NCBI GenBank assembly: GCA_035545895.1
Contig: DASZXJ010000095.1
Span: 1 to 14,623 of the forward strand
Origin: DASZXJ01 sp035545895
GTDB lineage: Bacteria > Planctomycetota > Phycisphaerae > Tepidisphaerales > Tepidisphaeraceae
Direction: 5' to 3'
Length of the DNA stretch: 14,623 nt
The notes beneath the pieces are model-generated. The model did no database searches. It was not told the origin of the DNA and saw only the letters and a program-made list of their open reading frames with translations. The translations under genes and the position numbers were made by a program. This document shows positions 6,731 to 14,030 of this stretch, piece by piece (position 1 is the first letter of the stretch; each line of letters opens with the position of its first letter).

Positions 6731-7555
6731 ATGGCATCGCAACTGGTACAGGATGTGGGACAGCGGACGCTGAATTCGCTGGCCTTGTTCGGGGACTTCT
6801 TCACGTTTTGCTTTCGCACATTCATGTGGCTGGGCGGGGGGATGTTCTCGCGGAAGAATCTGCGATTGATCCTGCCTCAAATGTATGAGGTGGGGGTGCG
6901 GTCGGTGCCGGTGGTCGCAGTCACCGGCGCGTTCATCGGCATGGTGCTTTCGGTTGAAACGCATACGCAGTTCAAGGCCATCGGTCAGGAAAACCGGATG
7001 GGGACGGTTATCAACCTGTCGGTGGTGAAACAGATTGGCCCTGTGCTGGCGGCAGTGATGGTGGCGGGGCGCGTCGGTGGGGCACTCACCGCCGAACTGG
7101 GAACGATGAACGTCACCGAACAGCTTGATGCCCTTCGCGTGATGGGGGCCGACCCCATTCGCGTGCTGGTCGTGCCTCGATTCATCGCCTGTGTGTTGCT
7201 CACCCCGATCCTGACGATTTACAGCGACTTGCTCGGCGTGCTGGGCGGGTGGTTGATCTCCGTCAAAATGCTGCACGTGCCCAATGGGCCATATTGGCAT
7301 TACTCGGCGCTGGGCGTGGACAACTGGCAGGTCTTTGAAGGAATTTCCAAAGCATTCTTCTTCGGAGCAGCCATCGGACTGATCAGTTGCTGGAAAGGAT
7401 TTACCAGCGGCGCCGGCGCCAGCGGGGTGGGGCGCGCCTGCACCGAAAGCTTCGTCACCAGCTTCCTGGCGATCATTGTCATCAATTTCTTCTCCGCCAA
7501 GCTCCTTCAGGAATGGTATCTGGCACTGTTTGGCGTGCGAACGTTATTCGGATAA
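6731..7555 (+). CDS. mlaE: MlaE-type ABC transporter permease
   Basis: This is the inner-membrane permease of an Mla/MCE phospholipid-transport ABC system. The 274-residue product has several hydrophobic segments, with the family hallmark at residues 115-150: GGALTAELGTMNVTEQLDALRVMGADPIRVLVVPR, which closely follows the E. coli MlaE motif (AELGTM, EQ, ALRVMG, DPIR). The hydrophobic segments fall at about 60-80, 155-180, 205-225 and 240-260. The start is placed at ATG 6731-6733, giving a length near the E. coli protein; a TTG at 6704 is an alternative. No clear ribosome site is seen for either. mlaF follows 62 bases downstream and mlaD about 2.2 kb further on; no mlaB or mlaC is seen. The call is firm. 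Confidence 0.9.
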   Translation: MASQLVQDVGQRTLNSLALFGDFFTFCFRTFMWLGGGMFSRKNLRLILPQMYEVGVRSVPVVAVTGAFIGMVLSVETHTQFKAIGQENRMGTVINLSVVKQIGPVLAAVMVAGRVGGALTAELGTMNVTEQLDALRVMGADPIRVLVVPRFIACVLLTPILTIYSDLLGVLGGWLISVKMLHVPNGPYWHYSALGVDNWQVFEGISKAFFFGAAIGLISCWKGFTSGAGASGVGRACTESFVTSFLAIIVINFFSAKLLQEWYLALFGVRTLFG

Positions 7556-7559
7556 GAAA

Positions 7560-7610
7560 ATGAAGGACGGAGCCAGCAATTTCATCCTTCATCCTTCCGC
7601 CTTCATCCTT
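7560..7610. repeat. Short TTCATCCTT repeats and hairpin between mlaE and mlaF
   Basis: TTCATCCTT occurs three times, at 7581-7589, 7588-7596 and 7602-7610. The first two overlap by two bases. ATGAAGGA (7560-7567) is the reverse complement of TCCTTCAT (7585-7592), so an 8-bp stem with a 17-base loop can form in the mlaEF message. This repeat type is frequent in planctomycete spacers, in my recollection. It may fine-tune mlaF expression or be a neutral repeat. Confidence 0.55.
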
Positions 7611-7617
7611 GGATTCC

Positions 7618-8421
7618 ATGCCCATCGTTGAACTTCGCAATGTCCATAAGGCTTTTGGCCGGCATGTCGTGCTGGCGGGGGTATCGCTTTCGGTCAACAA
7701 AGGCGAGTGCCTGGTCATTATCGGCGCCAGCGGCAGCGGCAAGAGCGTCATGCTTAAACACATCGTCGGTCTTTTACAGCCCGACGCAGGCGAAGTCTGG
7801 TTTGATGGCCACCGGATCGACGAACTCGCCGAACGAAAATTGATGCAGATTCGCAAGCATTTTGGCTTTCTCTTTCAGATGGGCGCGCTGTTCGATTCCG
7901 CAACCGTTTTCGAAAACATCGCGTTTCCATTAATCGAGCACACGACCAATTCGCCGGAGCAGATCAAGCAGATCGTGCAGGAAAAGTTGCAACTGGTGGG
8001 CCTGCCCGAAACCGCCAAGAAGATGCCCGCCGAGCTTTCCGGCGGACAGAAAAAACGCATCGCACTCGCCCGCGCCATCGCGCTGAACCCTCAGGTTGTT
8101 CTTTACGATGAGCCGACCACCGGGCTGGACCCGGTTCGCGCGGATGTCATCAACGAACTCATCATCAAGCTACAAAAGCAGCTAAAAATCACGAGCATCG
8201 TCGTCACTCACGACATGGCCAGCGCGTTCAAGGTGGCGGACCGCATCGTTATGCTCCATGAGGGAAAGCTGGTCTTTGACGGCACGCCAAAGCAGATTCA
8301 GGAAGAGACCAACCCCATCATCAAGCACTTCGTGGCCGGCGAGGCATCGGAAGCAGAACTGGCCATGGTTAAAGGGGCGGTCACCCAAATCTCAACCAGC
8401 GAATCGCCCGCTAGGAAATAA
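7618..8421 (+). CDS. mlaF: MlaF-type ABC transporter ATP-binding protein
   Basis: This cytoplasmic ATPase should power the MlaE permease in lipid transport across the envelope. From the ATG at 7618 the protein has 267 residues, close to E. coli MlaF. Visible motifs are Walker A GASGSGKS (36-43), Q-loop FLFQMG (Q87), signature LSGGQKKR (140-147), Walker B VVLYDE (160-165), D-loop TTGLDP and H-loop H198. The tail (GEASEAELAMVKGAVTQIST) is a poorly conserved extension. A TTG at 7609 would add three residues. The start has no clear ribosome site; translation may be coupled to mlaE or use the preceding hairpin. The gene ends in front of a palindromic element and a convergent peptidase gene. Confidence 0.92.
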   Translation: MPIVELRNVHKAFGRHVVLAGVSLSVNKGECLVIIGASGSGKSVMLKHIVGLLQPDAGEVWFDGHRIDELAERKLMQIRKHFGFLFQMGALFDSATVFENIAFPLIEHTTNSPEQIKQIVQEKLQLVGLPETAKKMPAELSGGQKKRIALARAIALNPQVVLYDEPTTGLDPVRADVINELIIKLQKQLKITSIVVTHDMASAFKVADRIVMLHEGKLVFDGTPKQIQEETNPIIKHFVAGEASEAELAMVKGAVTQISTSESPARK

Positions 8422-8439
8422 TGTGCAGTCGTCATTTGA

Positions 8440-8493
8440 AATGTGCCATGGGCTTTCAGCCCATGAACACGGGCTGAAAGCCCGTGTCACATT
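8440..8493. repeat. 54-bp nested palindrome (two hairpins in inverted orientation)
   Basis: CATGGGCTTTCAGCCCATG (8447-8465) and a second hairpin at 8467-8487 are each near-perfect stem-loops, with stems of 8 and 9 bases around TTC and GAA. Their cores, GGGCTTTCAGCCC and GGGCTGAAAGCCC, are reverse complements, and outer arms AATGTG (8440-8445) and CACATT (8488-8493) close the whole. This double palindrome, centred near 8466, lies between convergent mlaF and the DUF1570 gene, where it may end both transcripts. Its build is REP/BIME-like. Confidence 0.7.
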
Positions 8494-8505
8494 GTAAATG
8501 TACTA

Positions 8506-9687
8506 TCACCGTTTGAACGATTGCACGTTCACCGATTCGATTTTCCCTCCTCGCGTTACGAACCTCCCGACAAATGTTTGTCCCTGCTTCATCACGCACT
8601 TGATTTGCGGCAGATTTTCTCCGCGCGGCGTTTCGATCGAATAGACATAACCGGCCCGGGTCAGCACATCGGTCTGCTCCATCGCGGTTTTTAGCAAACC
8701 CGGCGGCAGCCAATCGGTTGTCGCGATCTTCAATTGCTCGTCTCTTGCCGATTGCGCAAATGTCGCAAAATCGGCGAACGTCTGTTTCTGGAGGTGGGCC
8801 CGGCCCAGAAAGCTGGTGAGCGTGGATACATTGGCCTGGGTATACAAATCAATCGTCGGATTGTCCGGCAGCTTGGTCCAATACTGCTTCCAATCCTGCT
8901 CAAAACCTTCCGTGCTGCCAAACGCATCGTTCCATGCCTGTTGCCAGCCCGTGCCTTGCCCCAGTGCGCCGATGAAACTGCCCAATGCTTTTTGATATTT
9001 CCCTTGTTCGCCATGCGCCAGAAACTGCACCATCGACCACCCCTGGTCATAGTTGATGATCGCCAGTTCTGAATTCCATTGATCGCGCGTCAGAGACATG
9101 AGCTGCGAGGCGGGTTTGAACTGGTCGGCTGTCAGCGTTTCGCGAATGCGTTGTAATCGCCATTGCGGGATCACGCCGCTGACAAATCCATCGCCGGTGA
9201 ACAATGCTTCGCCGAAGTATTCCGCCAGTCCTTCGTTGATCCACATGGGCAGGTCGCCGCGGATGACCTGGTCGGCAAACTGGTGGAAACCCTCATGCTG
9301 CACGGTGTGCCATGTGCGGGCGTCGGCGTTTTTCGCGAGCACGACCAGTTCGCGGCCGTTGTAATATCCCGCAGCCGTTTTCGGCGCGCCGGTGGCGTAA
9401 AAATCGTCGGGGTTGCTGTACAGGTAAACCGGCATGCGTTTATCGATCGCGCCGGCAAAATCGCGCGTGCGATTGGCATATTCCTCGGCCATGCGGGTCA
9501 TGCGCATGGCGGCTTCGCGAACGTCCGTCTGGGGAAGGTCCGTATAAATCGTATAATAAGGAGTTTCGTAAGTCGTTAAGTCCGCCGCAATCGACAGGGT
9601 GCCGCGCAAGAGAAACACGCAGCAAATCAATGGAATTAATTCATTCCACATCTTGCGTGTCGTATTCCGTAATCGCTGCTCTTGCAT
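8506..9687 (-). CDS. DUF1570-type secreted zinc metallopeptidase-like protein
   Basis: The 393-residue protein is probably exported (hydrophobic segment about residues 16-32 after a basic N-terminus) and belongs to the DUF1570 group of planctomycete-type proteins with a gluzincin-like zinc site. The metal site is H131-E132-G-F-H135 (HEGFHQF), with the third-ligand candidate E152 in WINEGLAEYF (residues 149-158). A later region (about 225-290, with QAWNDAFGSTEGFEQDW) is less characteristic. Its substrate is unknown. AGGA (9695-9698 as TCCT) seven bases upstream of ATG 9685-9687 supports the start; ATG at residue 13 is an alternative. The gene runs against mlaF and mlaD, and its start lies only 36 bases from the divergent mlaD start, so the two promoters must be packed together. 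It splits the Mla genes. Confidence 0.85.
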   Translation of the reverse strand: MQEQRLRNTTRKMWNELIPLICCVFLLRGTLSIAADLTTYETPYYTIYTDLPQTDVREAAMRMTRMAEEYANRTRDFAGAIDKRMPVYLYSNPDDFYATGAPKTAAGYYNGRELVVLAKNADARTWHTVQHEGFHQFADQVIRGDLPMWINEGLAEYFGEALFTGDGFVSGVIPQWRLQRIRETLTADQFKPASQLMSLTRDQWNSELAIINYDQGWSMVQFLAHGEQGKYQKALGSFIGALGQGTGWQQAWNDAFGSTEGFEQDWKQYWTKLPDNPTIDLYTQANVSTLTSFLGRAHLQKQTFADFATFAQSARDEQLKIATTDWLPPGLLKTAMEQTDVLTRAGYVYSIETPRGENLPQIKCVMKQGQTFVGRFVTRGGKIESVNVQSFKR

Positions 9688-9723
9688 TCGTTCATCCTAA
9701 GCTGACAATCCCATCATTCAATT

Positions 9724-10710
9724 ATGTCACCTTATCGTAGAAATGTGATGGTCGGTGCGGTTGTTTTGTGCGGGCTGGGCATCCTTCTGTGGATGCTGAT
9801 GCAATTCGGGGCCAACATCGTCACGCCCTTCGCGCCGGCGAGCATCAAGATTCATTTCGTTGCCGAACGCGCGGACGGTTTGAGCAGCGGCTCGGCGGTG
9901 CTTTATCGAGGCGTCACCGTCGGGCAGATCGAAAAAGTCACCCGCGCCGATGACGGGTTGCGCGTCAATATCGATGCCTCCATCGAAAAGTCGCCTCCGC
10001 TTCCTGCAAACATTCAGGCGGTCATCCATATACCCAATCTTCTGGGTAGCGGCACGGTTATCGATCTGCTCCTGGATGGGGATACGCCCAAGGGAACCCT
10101 TGCAGAGGGAGCCCAGTTCGAGGCTCTCTTCGGCGGGCTGGCGATCATTCCGCCGGAACTGACTCAACTTGCCAACGAACTTCGCGCCACCGCCAAGCAA
10201 TTGCGCGAGTCCAACCTGGTCGGCCATATCAATGACCAGGTCCAAAACGTCGGCAAGCTGATCGATTCTGTCCAGACCCTCGTGGCCGACCCCAAGCTCC
10301 GCATGGACCTGACCGCGTCGATCACCAACATCCGCGAAGTGACCGACAAAGCCAACCGCATCGCCGCCAACGTCGAAAAGTTCAGCACCGATCTGCCGAA
10401 CATTTCCTCCAGCGCCAACCAGGCGATTGGCGATGTCCGCGCCACCGTTGCCAAGACCCAGGCCGACATCGACGACCTCTCCAAGCAGCTTCATCAGCGA
10501 ATGGAACAGGTGTCGGGCCTGCTCAGTACCTTTGAATCGGTCGCCACCAAGATCGACAAAGGGCAAGGCACGGCCGGGTTGCTGGTCAACGACCCGCGCT
10601 TGTACGAAAACCTGGTGGACACCGCCCGCGAGTTGCACGCCGCGACCGCCGACGTCAAACGCCTGATCGAGCAATGGGAAAAAGAAGGCGCATCGCTGAA
10701 GTTGAAGTAA
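9724..10710 (+). CDS. mlaD: MlaD-type MCE-domain protein
   Basis: This is the membrane-anchored substrate-binding partner of the MlaEF transporter. The 328-residue protein has one transmembrane helix (about residues 9-29), an MCE/MlaD domain (about 40-120) with the characteristic ADGLSSGSAVLYRGVTVGQIEKV (50-72) and HIPNLLGSGTVIDLLL (102-117), and a long helical, probably coiled-coil tail (about 145-320) rich in Ala, Gln, Asp and Lys. Near the end is a family-like GQGTAGLLVNDPRLYENL (280-297). E. coli MlaD forms a hexamer in the inner membrane; the longer tail here resembles MCE proteins that make long periplasmic tubes. No ribosome site precedes the ATG; it lies 36 bases from the divergent DUF1570 gene and may be leaderless. 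The transmembrane and MCE calls are firm. Confidence 0.9.
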   Translation: MSPYRRNVMVGAVVLCGLGILLWMLMQFGANIVTPFAPASIKIHFVAERADGLSSGSAVLYRGVTVGQIEKVTRADDGLRVNIDASIEKSPPLPANIQAVIHIPNLLGSGTVIDLLLDGDTPKGTLAEGAQFEALFGGLAIIPPELTQLANELRATAKQLRESNLVGHINDQVQNVGKLIDSVQTLVADPKLRMDLTASITNIREVTDKANRIAANVEKFSTDLPNISSSANQAIGDVRATVAKTQADIDDLSKQLHQRMEQVSGLLSTFESVATKIDKGQGTAGLLVNDPRLYENLVDTARELHAATADVKRLIEQWEKEGASLKLK

Positions 10711-10782
10711 ATGCATTGAGTGCGGACCCTCAGATTGCACATATTTTGAGATCAAGTTTTTTTCCCCCTTGTCTCCCCCTCT

Positions 10783-10945
10783 CCTTGTCCTCTTCACGTT
10801 GGGTTTGTTTCGCATTTTCGACGATCCCACCCTTGCAAACCCTTGCAAACCCTTGCATTTTTGAATCTCAACCCACGGCGGCGCCGTGGCGTTCGCGCGA
10901 GTAATCCCCTTGTCTTCTTCGCGGTGGGTTCGTTTTGCGTTTTTG
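10783..10945. repeat. Degenerate 38-base direct repeat (two copies)
   Basis: 10783-10820 and 10908-10945 agree at 31 of 38 positions, both with a CCTTGTC core then TGGGTT and GTTT. Read on the minus strand, this resembles the short lysine/arginine-rich repeats (MRNKPNVKR-like) found in planctomycete spacers. Between the copies stand CCTTGCAAAC in tandem (10831-10850) plus a third start CCTTGCA (10851-10857). Confidence 0.6.
10873..10889. repeat. GC-rich hairpin CCACGGC-GGC-GCCGTGG
   Basis: A 7-bp perfect stem with a 3-base loop. The same motif recurs at 11102-11120 with an AGC loop and one longer stem pair, so this is a repeated palindrome family. Confidence 0.55.
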
Positions 10946-11011
10946 CAAAAACTGGAACACAGCGGAACGCCTTGGAACATGGTGGAACACTTTGAAACAT
11001 GCGTTTCTCTC

Positions 11012-11036
11012 TTTTAGCCCGGTCGCTTGCGACCGG
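11012..11036. repeat. Solitary hairpin related to the 5684-5748 element
   Basis: This 25-base unit contains the perfect palindrome CCGGTCGCTTGCGACCGG (11019-11036). It agrees with the left arm 5684-5708 at 19 of 25 positions, including TTTAGC at the start and the core CGCTTGCG. At two stem pairs both bases change together (C-G to T-A, and T-G/C-G to G-C), so the stem is kept. This supports a single interspersed hairpin family. Confidence 0.5.
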
Positions 11037-11101
11037 ATCGGCGCTCGGAAGCGGTCGCGACTCGACTGACTTTTAAGACTCTGTTAAGTACGCCGAGAAA
11101 T

Positions 11102-11120
11102 CCCACGGCAGCGCCGTGGG
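11102..11120. repeat. GC-rich hairpin CCCACGGC-AGC-GCCGTGGG
   Basis: CCCACGGCAGCGCCGTGGG is an 8-bp perfect stem with a 3-base loop. It is the second copy of the hairpin at 10873-10889. Confidence 0.6.
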
Positions 11121-11454
11121 CGTTTCCGTTCGAGGTTTATTGCACGTTAAAGGTATTTACAGTTTCTCGCGCCCATCGCCTCCCCTAATACCTGTCGTGA
11201 TTGCGCGATTGGGACGCTTGGCGCGCAACAAAGGGGAGTAAATTTCGACCCGGCGGGGCGCGTGCTGGTCTGGCGGTGAGTTGGATAGGCGTTGATATGA
11301 TCCCGTGCTCTACGGCGTTGTGGTCAACCATCCAGTGCATGGCGCCAGTGGACGTCGTCCCCGGCTGTACCTATTGTCGCACCAGGGCCGGCGTGGTCAG
11401 TTTGGACATTTCGTTAGTCGGCTGAGCCAATCGAATTTCCGAAACGGAGATCAC

Positions 11455-13365
11455 ATGAAAGACGTGGCTGGCAGAGTTCCAGTTGTGTTGGGTTGTGTGA
11501 TTGTTTTAGTCGCGGGCTTGGCGCGTGCACAGACGCCGCCCGATGCGGCAGCTTTGGCGAAGGATCCGCCGCTGTTTCTGCGGCTGGCTTCGCAAACCTT
11601 GAAGTGGAACGAGCCGGCCGAGCCATGCCATCTCGTCGGGCCCATCTATTTCGTCGGGACGAAGGGGCTCAGTTCGTTTTTGATCACAACGCCGCAGGGA
11701 CACATCCTGCTGAATACGGGCATGGGGGCATCGGGTCCGATGATCGTGGACTCGATTCGCAAACTGGGCTTTAAACCGGAAGACATCAAGCTTCTGCTTG
11801 GCGGGCATGCGCATGTCGATCATGTTGGCGCGGTGGCTTATCTCAAGAAGTTGTCGGGTGCGCAGATCGCGATGATCGAACAGGAAGTTCCGCTGTTCGA
11901 GTCCGGCGGCAAGCTCGATTTTCATTACGGGGCCTATCCGGTGTTCGCGTTTGAACCAGCCAAGGTCGACCGCGTGCTGCACGACGGCGAAACGATCAAG
12001 CTTGGCGATGTCGAAATGAAAGTGCTGCTCACGCCCGGACACACCAAAGGCTCGATGACGTTTACCATGAACGTCGTCGATGGCGGGAAGACTTACGCAG
12101 TTGTTTTCCCCAACGGGACGAGCATCAACCCGGGCTACCGCGTCGCGGTCAATCCATCGTATCCGGGTATTGAGGACGACTATCGGCGGTCGCTGAAGAT
12201 TCTCGAAGACCTCAAGCCGGACATCTGGCTCGATTCGCACACTGAATTCTTCGCCTTTGAGGAAAAGCGTGCACGCGTTGCAACCGAAGGCACGATCGCG
12301 TGGGTTGATCCCGAGGGATACCGCAAGAAATTAGCCGATGCCCGCGCCAAACTTGAAGCGACGATCAAAACTGAAAAGGAGATCGCTGCCGGCCGGACGG
12401 AACTGCTCGGCGCCGACGCTGGTGGGGCAGTCAACGTCCACAATTTCATCCGCGCCGAGACGGATTTCTATTTCGCCAAGACGGCGCGGGATGACGGGGC
12501 GTTTGGAAAGCTCAGACATCGCAGGGAGATGGCATCGATTGATAAGCAGGACGTGGTGCGCATGAATCGCGACACGCTTTATTCATCAGGCGTTTTCGAT
12601 CTCGATGCGGCGCCGCTCGCCATCACGCTCCCCGACAGTGGCGGGCGATTTATGTCCATGCAGGTGATTTCGCAGGACCATTACACAACCGAGGTGGCCT
12701 ATGCGCCGGGCACGTTCAACTATACGAGAGACAAGGTCGGCACGCGGTACGTCTACATCATTGTTCGCACGCTCGCCAATCCCGAAGATGCGCAGGACAT
12801 GAAAGCCGCCAATGCTGTTCAGGATGCGATCAAAGTTCAGCAGGCCAGCGTCGGCACTTTCGAAGTGCCGAAATGGGATGAGTCTTCTCAAAACAAGGTT
12901 CGCGATGCGCTGGCTGTTCTGGTTTCGCTTGGAAATATCGTCAATCGGTTCGGAACGAAACAGGAAGTTGACCCGATCGATCACCTGATCGGCACGGCAA
13001 TCGGGTGGGGCGGCAACCCTCGCAGCGCTGCGGATTATGTCAGCTTCTATCCCAAAGATAACGACGGAAAAGTCGCGTATACACTGGCCGTCAAGGACGT
13101 TCCGGTCGATGGATTCTGGTCGATCACCGTATATAACGACAAAGGGTTTATGCAGAAGAATGATCTGAGGCGTTACTCGCTGAACAACCTCACCGCCAAG
13201 CCCGGGCCTGACGGGTCGTTCACGATTCACTTCGGCGGCGACCAGAACGCAGCGAATTACCTGCCGATCATGCCGGGCTGGAACTACACGGTGCGTCTAT
13301 ATCGTCCGCGAAAAGAAATTCTCGATGGCACGTGGCGATTCCCAGATCCGCAGCCGGCGAAATAA
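11455..13365 (+). CDS. Exported class B3-like metallo-beta-lactamase fused to DUF1254/DUF1214
   Basis: This 636-residue protein has a signal peptide (1-25, ending GLARA) and two modules. Residues about 50-300 form a subclass B3-like metallo-beta-lactamase fold with all zinc ligands visible: H118, H120, D122 and H123 (GGHAHVDHVG), H196 (TPGHTKG) and H262 (DSHTEFF). The region 325-636 matches DUF1254 then DUF1214 (VNVHNFIRAETDFYF; VVRMNRDTLYSSGVFDLD; GRFMSMQVISQDHYT; YSLNNLTAK; LPIMPGWNYTVRLYRPR). Each module is well known separately; I know of no standard role for the fusion. GGAG five bases before ATG 11455 sets the start; the frame is open upstream to 11305 but without a signal. Antibiotic resistance is not implied: this fold covers many hydrolases. 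The two halves meet without an obvious linker. Confidence 0.88.
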   Translation: MKDVAGRVPVVLGCVIVLVAGLARAQTPPDAAALAKDPPLFLRLASQTLKWNEPAEPCHLVGPIYFVGTKGLSSFLITTPQGHILLNTGMGASGPMIVDSIRKLGFKPEDIKLLLGGHAHVDHVGAVAYLKKLSGAQIAMIEQEVPLFESGGKLDFHYGAYPVFAFEPAKVDRVLHDGETIKLGDVEMKVLLTPGHTKGSMTFTMNVVDGGKTYAVVFPNGTSINPGYRVAVNPSYPGIEDDYRRSLKILEDLKPDIWLDSHTEFFAFEEKRARVATEGTIAWVDPEGYRKKLADARAKLEATIKTEKEIAAGRTELLGADAGGAVNVHNFIRAETDFYFAKTARDDGAFGKLRHRREMASIDKQDVVRMNRDTLYSSGVFDLDAAPLAITLPDSGGRFMSMQVISQDHYTTEVAYAPGTFNYTRDKVGTRYVYIIVRTLANPEDAQDMKAANAVQDAIKVQQASVGTFEVPKWDESSQNKVRDALAVLVSLGNIVNRFGTKQEVDPIDHLIGTAIGWGGNPRSAADYVSFYPKDNDGKVAYTLAVKDVPVDGFWSITVYNDKGFMQKNDLRRYSLNNLTAKPGPDGSFTIHFGGDQNAANYLPIMPGWNYTVRLYRPRKEILDGTWRFPDPQPAK

Positions 13366-13528
13366 GACAGCGGATTTGCAGCATTGCGATCCACATGAAC
13401 ATCGCGATTTAAATGGATTCTTATGCACAACATGAACGGTTTTGGAAGGATCACATGCACCTACGCGAGGGCGTGCGAGTTCCATCTGTCGAATCAATCG
13501 CGAGGTCCCATTTTTGCGGAGAAGTAAC

Positions 13529-14017
13529 ATGGTCAAGCCACCCAAAAACACGATTTGCCTTTGGTACGACAAGGATGCGGAGGAAGCGGCTCGTTTTTAC
13601 GCCAAGACTTTTCCCGATTCGTCGGTCGGATCGGTGCATGGGGCGCCCGGCGATTTTCCGTCGGGCAAGAAGGGGGATGTGTTGACGGTCTGGTTCACCG
13701 TGCTGGGCATTCAGTGCCTTGGAATCAATGGCGGGCCGGGCGTCAAGCACAACTGGGCGTTTTCGTTTCAGGTCGCTACGGTGGATCAGGCCGAGACCGA
13801 TCGCTACTGGAACGCCATCGTGGGCAACGGCGGGCAGGAAAACGCTTGCGGCTGGTGCACGGACAAGTGGGGATTGTCCTGGCAGATCACGCCGGTGGCA
13901 TTGACGCAGGCGATCACCGACCCCGATCCCGCCGCCGCCAAACGGGCGTTCGATGCGATGATGACGATGAAAAAGATCGATATCGCGAAAATCGAGGCGG
14001 CGCGGCGTGGCCAATAA
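13529..14017 (+). CDS. PhnB-like VOC-fold protein (PF06983 type)
   Basis: This 162-residue cytoplasmic protein belongs to the vicinal-oxygen-chelate (glyoxalase-like) superfamily, in the group often annotated as PhnB-like or 3-demethylubiquinone 3-methyltransferase. The annotation is historic, and a methyltransferase activity should not be assumed. Visible hallmarks are a TICLWYDKDAEEAARFY start (8-24), CLGINGGPG (63-71), DRYWNAI (91-97) and CGWCTDKWGLSWQITP (107-122), then a DPD-A-K-R helix. GGAG seven bases before ATG 13529-13531 supports the start; the longer frame to 13442 adds 29 uncharacteristic residues. It lies 163 bases after the metallo-beta-lactamase fusion and 13 bases before the membrane protein. 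Family call firm, substrate unknown. Confidence 0.88.
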   Translation: MVKPPKNTICLWYDKDAEEAARFYAKTFPDSSVGSVHGAPGDFPSGKKGDVLTVWFTVLGIQCLGINGGPGVKHNWAFSFQVATVDQAETDRYWNAIVGNGGQENACGWCTDKWGLSWQITPVALTQAITDPDPAAAKRAFDAMMTMKKIDIAKIEAARRGQ

Positions 14018-14030
14018 GCGAAAGTAAGCT

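Larger units (their letters stand above)
10711..11454. other. Gene-free, repeat-rich spacer before the metallo-beta-lactamase fusion gene
   Basis: No convincing gene was found in these 744 bases: the frames have no ribosome site or recognisable product. It holds a 38-base degenerate direct repeat, a triple CCTTGCAAAC repeat, runs related to TGGAACA (10953-10999), several GC-rich palindromes and a 7-bp inverted repeat CTCCCCT/AGGGGAG (11180-11186 and 11232-11238). The last 150 bases presumably carry the promoter of the downstream gene, but I see no clear -35/-10 pair. Confidence 0.6.

Noticed and set aside
10831..10857. CCTTGCAAAC tandem repeats as a possible CRISPR array
   Set aside because: The units are 10 bases, directly abutting with no spacers, and no cas gene is present.
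9727..10980. Long minus-strand open frame (417 codons) opposite mlaD
   Set aside because: It is antisense to a clear MCE protein for nearly its whole length. Its product has no recognisable domain and is a frame shadow of a GC-rich gene.
11506..12240. Minus-strand open frame of 244 codons opposite the metallo-beta-lactamase domain
   Set aside because: The plus strand carries the complete zinc-ligand set in this stretch, so the other frame is a shadow.
11455..13365. Metallo-beta-lactamase domain as an antibiotic-resistance gene
   Set aside because: The B3-like fold is shared by many unrelated hydrolases, the gene is a fusion with DUF1254/1214, and nothing in the neighbourhood suggests a resistance locus.
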